From the NCBI RefSeq assembly GCF_947623445.1, contig NC_135242.1, forward strand, positions 2,232,001 through 2,296,000: 64,000 bases of DNA, given 5' to 3'. Positions 36,511 through 47,265 of the stretch are shown piece after piece. A model generated the notes under the pieces. The model worked only from the letters and a program-made list of their open reading frames with translations, was not told the origin of the DNA and made no database searches. Positions within the stretch are counted from its first letter, which is position 1. The number at the start of each line of letters is the position of its first letter. This DNA comes from Clavelina lepadiformis. Lineage: Eukaryota; Chordata; Ascidiacea; Aplousobranchia; Clavelinidae. Position numbers and translations under genes: made by a program.

Positions 36511-39500
36511 ATGAACTTGAAACAACTTCTCCAAAGCAATGACTTCGGTTATTATGAGAAAAGACTCTGTTTCTTACTTTTCCTATCAGCAATCCCGAAC
36601 GCTTTTCCTCTATTTCAAAGCTTGGTCAACCAATATGTACCACCTTATAGATGTGATGTGTCAGCAATTGTGGATAATGTGAAAAACGAGGTAGGCTAAA
36701 TAATAAATAATAATGTTTTTTAACTGTACATTTTCTCTGGAATATAGCGGTTGTTGGATATTTATTTCAAGTTTGAGTTTCAAGTCTTAATTTCTCATAT
36801 TTGCGTGTTTTTACTGCGTTGCGTTTCTCAAATAAGACGTTGCCAAGAGAGATGGAAATTACCTCAGATGATCAGTGGAACGAACATCTCTTGAATCTTA
36901 CAATTCCTTACGAAGAAAATGAAGCTGGAAACTTCAAGAGAAGTTCCTGCACCAGATACAACGTGTCGTTGGAATATCTGCAAAATTTGACCAATCACAG
37001 TAAGAAAAAGATGGTTAACAAATTTTTGTAGCTTTGCTTGGAAAATCGGCAATTTTGTGCTGGTGTGCTTGAGTATCATTTCATATCATTTTTCCAAACT
37101 TTGTTCTTTCACTGTCTTATTTTGGAAACCTTGATTGATAGCGTTTTACCAGAAGTTAAATACTTTTATTAATATGTTATTAACTACATATTGAATAAAT
37201 AAATAATAATTCTATATTAGTTACATCTTAAATATGATTACAATCTAGTTGCATGAGGCGCAGTGAAAACTGATAAAATGAGGCAAACAAACCGAATGAC
37301 ACAACATGGAAATCAATAAAAATACAAATACCTTACTTTTAGGTTTTGTGAAAACCGGTAACAAAACTGATGACCGAAACATCGTTTCCTGCTCGAAATT
37401 TCAATACGAAGGTGTAGAAGTGAGCGCGGTCACGGAAGTAATTGAAAATTCTGTTGTAGTGAATGCAGATATATGTTAAATACAAACAGTTTGGTATAGT
37501 AGAGTTTACACTATATTAATCTAAATGCAATGGAAAATCTTGCAATCTCAATATACCAGCAACTAAATTATAGGATAAGCTAAGAAAACATCTTTATTTG
37601 AACAACTACTTCGATAAAAAAGTCTGAACGTTTAAACTTAGCAACAAGTTTCTCCTATTCTGGAGCTTAGTAATGTTACAGCTGCTTGATATCTCAAAAT
37701 AACAAACCAAATATAGAAAAGGCTTACAAAAAGAACCCATTTTTATAGTTTGGACTAGTTTGTGATCAAGCTTGGCAAAGACCATTTTTTGTTTCTATGT
37801 TCATGCTGGGAATGCTGTTTGGTGGAATATGTGGAGGAATTATATCGGACTGGTATGGACTCTTTGCCATAGTTTGCGACATTGTGTTCAAAAGCGTGAC
37901 AGTAGACCTAACCAAATGATTTTGTGGGTTTAGGTTTGGTCGCAAATTCGCTTTCTTGTTGTTCACTGCGCTGCAATTCATTGTCTCATTCGCTACAAGT
38001 TTCGTCACAACACCAGCTCTGTACGGAATTCTGGTCTTTCTGAACGGATGGACCAGTCTTGTAAACTATTGTGCTGCGGCATTGCTTGGTAACAGCACAT
38101 GGTGACCACAGTTGCGAAGAGTTTCACAAAATCTGATAAAATAAATTACATTTTCAAACAACAGGTTCGGAATTCGTTCTTTCTAAATACCGATCTTTCG
38201 TTTATTTTGTCATGGGCTCTGGATGCGGAGTTGGATTTATGTTGCTTGGGCCGATAATGTACTTTGCTCGTAACTGGAGATGGTTTATGGGTATCGTAGG
38301 ATTGGTTGGAATTCCATATATTGCTTACTATTGGTAGGACAATTCTGAAGTTTCTTGGTTTTTGGTCGGAAATTACTTTTTGTTTGTTTTGTTTGTTTGT
38401 TTGTTTGGAAATTACTTTTTGAAATAAGCTTTTATAAATTTCTTGAAAATGAAGATATCTAGGCATAAAGTTAGCAAACGCATTTAAACTTCTATTTCAC
38501 TCATTGCACCGACATTACTTATAAGAAAATACAATTTTTACTTCGTATTTGCAAATATAATGCTTTAAAAGTAAACTTCATGTTAGTAACTTGTCCATTC
38601 CTTGCCCCTTTCATCACAGGTTGATTGATGAAAGTCCGTTGTGGTTGGCTGCGAAAGGAAAGGATGAAGAGCTTGAGAGAGTGCTTCGAAAAGTTGCCAG
38701 GATCAACAAACAGAAGCAGAAGAGCAAAGAAGAAATCAAAAAACTTCTTCCATCCGAAAATGATAAAGCCCAGACTTGCTTCAAATCTATTTGTGAAATA
38801 ATATCGAATTGCACGATGATGGGACGCCTTCTGGTTGCCGGATTTTCATGGTAAAATGTTATATATAGAACTTCTGCATATAAGATACGATGTTTACGCT
38901 TGTAAATACTGTGCTAGATTCAATTGAACACGCTTACAAAAATACTTAAAGTATATATGAACTGTGACCAGAATGCAGAACATATACCATTGACACGAAG
39001 TTCACTAGCTTCATAATGAACTAAATTGTGTAAATCCAGCAAGAAAAATGCAATAAAATATACAGCAACAAATATATTTTGTTTAAAAATTCTACCCCAG
39101 GTGCGTTGCAAGCATGTCTTACTACGTCGTCGCTCTTAATAACAACAATCTGAGTGGAAACCGGTTTGTGAATCTTGCGATAAGCGGCTTAATGGAGATC
39201 GTAGCTTTAATTTTATTTTACGTCATCGTGGATTCGTTTGGACGAAGGAAATCTTACATGACAACAATGACGTGTTGCGCAGTTGGCATTGCTTTGACCC
39301 CGTTGGCAGCGATATGTAAAAACATAACATTGCTTTGTTTGTAAAAGTTTCATAATCAAATTATCAGCTCTTCGTTTTGTATTGAAGGGGGAGACCAGCT
39401 GGTGATTGTTCTTTCCATGTTTGGAAGAGTGACCACCAGCATCGGATTTGCGATCGTCTATGTCTACCACGTGGAACTGTTTCCGACACCTACAAGACAA

Positions 39501-39997
39501 ACGGTGATGGGAATCTGTTCTGCTTGTGCTAGAATCGGAGGAGTTATTTCGCCATATATTTTGCATGCAGGTTTTCATTTTTATTTTATCCTTTGTTATA
39601 GATTAATTATCTGTTCAAATTGCTATTTAATTATTATTAAACTTTATTACTTCCGCAAAGGAGAGAATGGTGACACCGTTGCTCCATGTCTCGGAATGGC
39701 AGCTGTCATACTTCTCTCGGTCGCATCAAACGTCTTCTTACCTGAAACACGTGACCAACCACTCCCACAAAACATGGAGGATGCTTTGAAAATGAAAGGG
39801 TGAGGTTCGCTTTCGATTTGATTAAATAAGAAGTTTATTTTAAACAATTATTGTTTGCAATATATTGTTGATGATTTGCTTCTATTATTAGATTGCTGCT
39901 TGCCAGTCATTGCTGTGGAAGCGCTACAAATGCAAAGAATGAAAAAGAAAAGCCTTCGTCTGGAAGCGGCGTGAATCGTGACGAAACAAACATCTAG
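36511..39997 (+). CDS. SLC22-like organic ion transporter, array copy 1, 11 exons
   Basis: Exons 36511-36690, 36837-36999, 37343-37437, 37749-37852, 37934-38088, 38165-38333, 38620-38850, 39101-39315, 39388-39570, 39661-39799, 39892-39997 give 579 residues in frame, normal for SLC22 (about 550). The first exon holds a cytosolic start and TM1 ending NAFPLFQSL. Exons 2-3 form the large extracellular loop with conserved Cys and several N-glycosylation sequons (NLT, NVS, NLT, NHS, NKT), as in OCT/OCTN/OAT proteins. FGLVCDQAW leads TM2, then GGIISDWFGRKF (MFS motif after TM2). DESPLWLAAKG equals the family's ESPRWL-type motif before the central loop. DSFGRRKSY, VYHVELFPTPTRQ and PETRDQPLPQNMEDALKMKG complete the family pattern. 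It is a plasma-membrane facilitator of organic ions; the substrate is unknown. Its 3' half from exon 7 on is nearly identical to copy 2. Confidence 0.93.
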
Positions 39998-41610
39998 TCC
40001 AATAGTTCTTGACCTTTTTATCTTATTAACTTTCACGCAAGTTTTTCGACTGCAAATTTACCCCCACAAAATAGTCGACCTTCGCCTTCAAGTGGATGAA
40101 TTCCATGAAACAATGCGAACCTTCGAAGAAAAACCAATGGGATTATCGTGTCCTTTAACAACTTTATCAATAACAACATCTAACATTTTTAGCTAATAGT
40201 TTTACAGAGAGACTATTTCACCAGTCCAGATTATGTAAGTCACGCAGTCCACATTTAAATATAAGCGGTTAGGTTACGAGAATGCATATGCTAAAAGTTG
40301 ATTTTAGCTATCTAGGGTTTAATTGGAGCTAGATTTAGATTTTTTAGGTTAGGTTTAGGTTATTATTGTGCAACATGTAAGTTAGGTTAACAAGAAATTA
40401 TAAAAAATAGATTTGAACGTACGATTTTTTCCTGTGAAATATAGTGACAGCCAACTTTTATCGTTTTAGCTGTTGTTTTTAAGTATTTAATTAGTAAATT
40501 TACTTCTTGGATAGGTGGAATTTACCGGAAAAGGTAAATATACTATGTTTTTGAAAACTACTGATCCAGTCCGTGTTACCGGACAACATCTTTGAAGAAA
40601 CATTTCAGTTTAAAAACTAAACAAAAAATCGTCATCACTTTAAATGTTGATGAAAAAGTTTAAAAAAATACAAGTATAATTGGACAGGTTTCAAATTTTC
40701 AACCGAACAGGAATACAGAAAAAATAATTTGAAATCAGAACCAATAGACATTACGCAGTTATTATAAATCGGATTTTACAATATAAGTGATAAAGTGAAG
40801 TCTTAAGTTTTGGACACAAGTACAGCAGGGTTGTAACCAAGTCATTATTTCCTGACTCGAGTTAATTTGAGTTGTTATTCGAGTTAAGTTGAGTCAACTT
40901 AAACTGTACCCCGAGTTAAGACCAAGTCTTTATATGAAAAACTTTTCCAAAGTATTCAGGAAGCCAACCAAGTCCCAAAAGATTTGTACATTGATAAAGT
41001 TAAAAAGAAGAGTTGTAACCCTAACTCTCCAGTTACTCCTGCTCTGGCATAAATCTAACGCCAACTTGCCTCTTTGTGCTCTTCTCAGCTCCAGGTTAGT
41101 CTTTTTCTAATTTTTGTTTACGTTTGGTTATTTAATTATATTTAAGGCCCAGAAGGTAAATCGGTTCTTTAAAGGCATTGCATAGATCGTTTAAACAGAA
41201 TTAGTTGATTAAATTATTTTGATGAAGAAATTACGTACGTTGTGCAAAATTACCGGCTGAAGTGGGTTCTTTGAAATTATGAGATGCATGCTGCAATGTT
41301 TCTCCGAAACCAGGAAACTGTATAACGCCTATATCCAACGCCAATTATAAAATTCAGTTTGGCAGCCTATGCTCTACCAAGCACCGCATTATGTATAAAT
41401 TTCAATGTAAAAAGATGGATAAAGCAAAGAGAAGTCTATAAACAAGTTGGCCTTAAATCAAAGAATAGTTGTGAGTAAGTAGGCTATTCCAGAGAAAGAA
41501 GTTTTCTATGATATACTGATGATGTGTTACCAAACATGTATCGCAAATTTTCTGCTAATTGTGACGAAGTTTTTAGCAACCAATAACTAATTATTATCGG
41601 TTGTGTAACA
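39998..41610. other. Spacer between SLC22 copies 1 and 2
   Basis: Noncoding spacer, duplicated at 45653-47265. It contains the copy-1 3'UTR, TTAGGTTAGG-like short repeats near 40345-40390 and the dispersed A-B repeat at 40803-41096. A short stretch near 41290-41330 (CCGAAACCAGGAAACTGTA) resembles sequence also found 5' of copy 4 and twice between copies 4 and 5. No gene is seen. Confidence 0.55.
40803..41096. repeat. Dispersed repeat, blocks in order A-B (first tandem unit)
   Basis: Block A starts AGTTTTGGACACAAGTACAG at about 40806 and block B ends CTCTTCTCAGCTCCAGG at about 41096. The same two blocks are at 34556-34862 in the opposite order. The copy at 46458-46751 is the tandem-duplicate counterpart of this one. 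Confidence 0.6.
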
Positions 41611-44600
41611 ATGAACTTGAAAGAACTTCTCCAAAGCAATGATTTCGGTTATTATGAGAAAAGACTCTGCTTCTTACTTTGCCTATCAGCAATCCCAAAC
41701 GCTTTTCCTGCGCTTCAAAGTTTGGTCAACCAATATGTACCACCTTATAGATGTGATGTGTCATCAATTGTGGATAATGTCAAAAACGAGGTAAATAATA
41801 AATATTAATTCTCTCTAACAGTATCATTTGTTTGAAATATGGCGGTTGTTGAATACTTATTTCATGTTTGAGTTTCAAGTCTTAATTTCTCATATTTGCG
41901 CGTTTTTACTGTATTGCGTTTCTCAAATAAGACGTTGCCAAGAGAGATCGAAATTGCCTCAGATGATCAGTGGAAGGAACATCTCTTGAATCTTACAATT
42001 CCTTACGAAGAAAATGAAGCCGGAAACTTCAAGAGAAGTTCCTGCACAAGATACAACGTGTCGTTGGAATATCTGCAAAATTTAACCAATCACAGTAAGA
42101 AAAAATTGATACCAAATCTTTGGCAGTGTTTTGCGTCGAACTTTCAATTATTTTGTGTTTTGTGGCCCATGCGTGCCATATGTTCTTGCCCATTCATGTT
42201 TTTTACTGATCTATGCTATCTTGTAAGTATTGTTCAGGTAAGTTTGATTAGAGCTATGTTTCAGATACGTATAACAAAGTCATTGTTCCTTGCATTTTGA
42301 TGGCGTGTTGTAACTCCATTTAATATTCCACAAAATTTTGAAAGATAAAACTCCTTGCTCTGGATGTAAGATCATGCTTTCATGATCGCTAAAGCTTCGT
42401 CTGTTTTCAATATTGCTCCAAAATGGTTGCTGCTAATTGGGGTTGTCACATAAATTCAATACTGGAATCTATCTCAACACACTGTAGTTAGGTCTTATTT
42501 TGTGTCATTTATTTTAGATTTTTCGAGCTCTTTCCATTAATTTCAAAACATTTTTTTGCTCCAACTATAAAACTCATTGAAAACACGGCTTCAAGTAATA
42601 CGTCAAGTTATAGTTATACGTCTTGCGACAACGCTGACTCTTTGAGTGTAGGATGAAATCTCAATTACTTATTGTTAACGTCAGTTAGCCAAATGCGATA
42701 AATTGTGAATCGAATTTCAAAATTTCATTAAAGTATCATAATTGCAAAATGTGCAGCGCAACGTACTTCGATCAACATAATGCGAATATTTGCTGATTTT
42801 AAGTTTAACCTATCGTTAGTTAAAGACTGACACTATCATAGAATATTCTAGAACGAAGTTTGGAAAACGCTCACATAATTACGTAATTAATCACTTTCGA
42901 CAAAATGCGTATTAGTAAGTTTAATACTAACTGTACTCTGTTGAATCGGGCAACCTCAAAAAAAGCAAACAAAATATGGAAAAATACAATGCAATAAAAA
43001 ACTATTTTTAGACTTGGTGCTGACAGAAGAAATAGTTCAGCACCAAGATGTCGCGTCCTGCTCAAAATTTCACTTTGAAGGTGTAGAAGTCAGTGCGGTC
43101 ACTGAAGTAAGTAGAATCGTTGTTTGTGAAGTTGAAGTTTAAAGTTTTGAACAAATACTGAGAACTGAGAGGACGTATCAAGCATGTGTTAATTTAGAAC
43201 CGATGAAAAAGATTGATAGAAATTTGTGGAAAACCTTCTTCAAATAAGCACAATCGTAATTTCAGAACAAGTTTTAATTATTTCTTAAACGCCGTTTCTA
43301 AACTGATGTGTAACATTGACAGTGCTGCAGCCACTTGACAACACAAAGTGGACAATTGACAATTTATAAATTCACCGTTCTTTAAGGTGGAAAGATTTTC
43401 ATAAAATTATTAAAAAATATCTTTGCAGTTTGGGTTTGTTTGTGATCAAGCTTGGCAAAGACCATTTTTTCTTTCTATGTTCATGCTGGGAATGCTGTTT
43501 GGCGTTATATGCGGAGGAATTATATCGGACTGGTATGAACTTATGTTTCAGAATGAGTGTAATAAAGTTGTACGTATAGTTCATATTCAGCAAACTACAA
43601 ATGTTTGTGGGTTTAGGTTTGGTCGCAGATTGACTTTCTTGTTGTTCACTGCGCTGCAATTCATTGTCTCATTCGCTACAAGTTTTGTCACAACACCAGC
43701 TCTGTATGGAATTCTGGTCTTTCTGAACGGATGGACCAGTCTTGTCAACTATTGTGCTGCAGCATTGCTTGGTAACAGCTCATGGTGACCATAATTGTTA
43801 AAAGTTTCACAAAGTCTGAAAGAAATAATTATATTTTCAAACAACAGGTTTTGAATTTGTTCTTTCTAAATACCGATCTTTCGTTTATTTTGTCATTGGG
43901 GCTGGAAGCGGAGTTGGGTTTATGTTGCTTGGGCCGATAATGTACTTTGCTCGTAACTGGAGATGGTTTATGAGGGTCATAGGATTGGTTGGAGTTCCAT
44001 ACATTGCTTGCTATTGGTAGGACAATTTTGAAGTTTCTTGGTTATTGGTCGGATATTACTTTTTGTTATCGTGCGAAATAAGCTTTTATAAGTTATCCTG
44101 AAAATGAGGATATATCGGCCAAAAGTTAGAAAACTCATTTGAGCTTCTATTTCACTCATTGCACCGACATTACGCATAAGAAAATTTAATTTTTATGTAA
44201 TATTTGCAAATATAATGTTTTCAAAGTAAACTTCAAGTTAGTAACTTGACCATTTCTTGCCCCTTTCATCACAGGTTGATTGATGAAAGTCCATTGTGGT
44301 TGGCTGCGAAAGGAAAGGACGAAGAGCTTGAGAGAGTGCTTCGAAAAGTTGCCAGGATCAACAAACAGAAGCAGAAGAGCAAAGAAGAAATCAAAAAACT
44401 TCTTCCATCCGAAAATGATAAAGCCCAGACTTGCTTCAAATCTATTTGTGAAATAATATCGAATTGCACGATGATGGGACGCCTTCTGGTTGCCGGATTT
44501 TCATGGTAAAATGTTATATATAGAACTTCTGCATATAAGATACGATGTTTACGCTTGTAAATACTGTGCTAGATTCAATTGAACACGCTTACAAAAATAC

Positions 44601-45652
44601 TTAAAGTATATATGAACTGTGACCAGAATGCAGAACATATACCATTGACACAAAGTTCACTAGCTTCATAATGAACTAAATTGTGTAAATCCAGCAAGAA
44701 AAATGCAATAAAATATACAGCAACAAATATATTTTGTTTAAAAATTCTACCCCAGGTGCGTTGCAAGCATGTCTTACTACGTCGTCGCTCTTAATAACAA
44801 CAATCTGAGTGGAAACCGGTTTGTGAATCTTGCGATAAGCGGCTTAATGGAGATCGTAGCTTTAATTTTATTTTACGTCATCGTGGATTCGTTTGGACGA
44901 AGGAAATCTTACATGACAACAATGACGTGTTGCGCAGTTGGCATTGCTTTGACCCCGTTGGCAGCGATATGTAAAAACATAACATTGCTTTGTTTGTAAA
45001 AGTTTCATAATCAAATTATCAGCTCTTCGTTTTGTATTGAAGGGGGAGACCAGCTGGTGATTGTTCTTTCCATGTTTGGAAGAGTGACCACCAGCATCGG
45101 ATTTGCGATCGTCTATGTCTACCACGTGGAACTGTTTCCGACACCTACAAGACAAACGGTGATGGGAATCTGTTCTGCTTGTGCTAGAATCGGAGGAGTT
45201 ATTTCGCCATATATTTTGCATGCAGGTTTTCATTTTTATTTTATCCTTTGTTATAGATTAATTATCTGTTCAAATTGCTATTTAATTATTATTAAACTTT
45301 ATTACTTCCGCAAAGGAGAGAATGGTGACACCGTTGCTCCATGTCTCGGAATGGCAGCTGTCATACTTCTCTCGGTCGCATCAAACGTCTTCTTACCTGA
45401 AACACGTGACCAACCACTCCCACAAAACATGGAGGATGCTTTGAAAATGAAAGGGTGAGGTTCGCTTTCGATTTGATTAAATAAGAAGTTTATTTTAAAC
45501 AATTATTGTTTGCAATATATTGTTGATGATTTGCTTCTATTATTAGATTGCTGCTTGCCAGTCATTGCTGTGGAAGCGCTACAAATGCAAAGAATGAAAA
45601 AGAAAAGCCTTCGTCTGGAAGCGGCGTGAATCGTGACGAAACAAACATCTAG
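41611..45652 (+). CDS. SLC22-like organic ion transporter, array copy 2 (chimeric), 11 exons
   Basis: Exons 41611-41790, 41932-42094, 43012-43106, 43429-43532, 43617-43771, 43848-44016, 44275-44505, 44756-44970, 45043-45225, 45316-45454, 45547-45652 give 579 residues, all in frame. Family motifs are as in copy 1: SDWFGRR, DESPLWLAAKG, DSFGRRKSY, LFPTPTRQ and PETRDQPLPQN. Exon 3 differs strongly from copy 1 (NLVLTEEIVQHQDVASC). Exons 1-6 and their introns are nearly identical to copy 3, while exons 8-11 and their introns are nearly identical to copy 1, so this gene is a recombinant. It keeps full coding potential. Role: a 12-TM organic anion, cation or carnitine transporter of the plasma membrane by family, substrate unknown. 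Confidence 0.93.
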
Positions 45653-47265
45653 TCCAATAGTTCTTGACCTTTTTATCTTATTAACTTTCACGCAAGTTTT
45701 TCGACTGCAAATTTACCCCCACAAAATAGTCGACCTTCGCCTTCAAGTGGATGAATTCCATGAAACAATGCGAACCTTCGAAGAAAAACCAATGGGATTA
45801 TCGTGTCCTTTAACAACTTTATCAATAACAACATCTAACATTTTTAGCTAATAGTTTTACAGAGAGACTATTTCACCAGTCCAGATTATGTAAGTCACGC
45901 AGTCCACATTTAAATATAAGCGGTTAGGTTACGAGAATGCATATGCTAAAAGTTGATTTTAGCTATCTAGGGTTTAATTGGAGCTAGATTTAGATTTTTT
46001 AGGTTAGGTTTAGGTTATTATTGTGCAACATGTAAGTTAGGTTAACAAGAAATTATAAAAAATAGATTTGAACGTACGATTTTTTCCTGTGAAATATAGT
46101 GACAGCCAACTTTTATCGTTTTAGCTGTTGTTTTTAAGTATTTAATTAGTAAATTTACTTCTTGGATAGGTGGAATTTACCGGAAAAGGTAAATATACTA
46201 TGTTTTTGAAAACTACTGATCCAGTCCGTGTTACCGGACAACATCTTTGAAGAAACATTTCAGTTTAAAAACTAAACAAAAAATCGTCATCACTTTAATT
46301 GTTGATGAAAAAGTTTAAAAAAATACAAGTATAATTGGACAGGTTTCAAATTTTCAACCGAACAGGAATACAGAAAAAATAATTTGAAATCGGAACCAAT
46401 AGACATTACGCAGTTATTATAAATCGGATTTTACAATATAAGTGATAAAGTGAAGTCTTAAGTTTTGGACACAAGTACAGCAGGGTTGTAACCAAGTCAT
46501 TATTTCCTGACTCGAGTTAATTTGAGTTGTTATTCGAGTTAAGTTGAGTCAACTTAAACTGTACCCCGAGTTAAGACCAAGTCTTTATATGAAAAACTTT
46601 TCCAAAGTATTCAGGAAGCCAACCAAGTCCCAAAAGATTTGTACATTGATAAAGTTAAAAAGAAGAGTTGTAACCCTAACTCTCCAGTTACTCCTGCTCT
46701 GGCATAAATCTAACGCCAACTTGCCTCTTTGTGCTCTTCTCAGCTCCAGGTTAGTCTTTTTCTAATTTTTGTTTACGTTTGGTTATTTAATTATATTTAA
46801 GGCCCAGAAGGTAAATCGGTTCTTTAAAGGCATTGCATAGATCGTTTAAACAGAATTAGTTGATTAAATTATTTTGATGAAGAAATTACGTACGTTGTGC
46901 AAAATTACCGGCTGAAGTGGGTTCTTTGAAATTATGAGATGCATGCTGCAATGTTTCTCCGAAACCAGGAAACTGTATAACGCCTATATCCAACGCCAAT
47001 TATAAAATTCAGTTTGGCAGCCTATGCTCTACCAAGCACCGCATTATGTATAAATTTCAATGTAAAAAGATGGATAAAGCAAAGAGAAGTCTATAAACAA
47101 GTTGGCCTTAAATCAAAGAATAGTTGTGAGTAAGTAGGCTATTCCAGAGAAAGAAGTTTTCTATGATATACTGATGATGTGTTACCAAACATGTATCGCA
47201 AATTTTCTGCTAATTGTGACGAAGTTTTTAGCAACCAATAACTAATTATTATCGGTTGTGTAACA
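45653..47265. other. Spacer between SLC22 copies 2 and 3 (duplicate of 39998-41610)
   Basis: Nearly base-for-base repeat of the spacer after copy 1 at an offset of 5,655 bp, including the A-B dispersed repeat at 46458-46751. No gene is seen. Confidence 0.6.

Noticed and set aside
37000..37031. Read-through ends of exon 2 frames in the SLC22 copies (for example the long tail at 42095-42300)
   Set aside because: The frames run past a conserved GTAAG donor into intron sequence, so the apparent C-terminal extensions are not coding.
39213..39578. 121-codon minus-strand frame in SLC22 copy 1, repeated in copy 2
   Set aside because: Antisense shadow across exons 8-9 and the intron between them. 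Its repetition comes from the tandem duplication.
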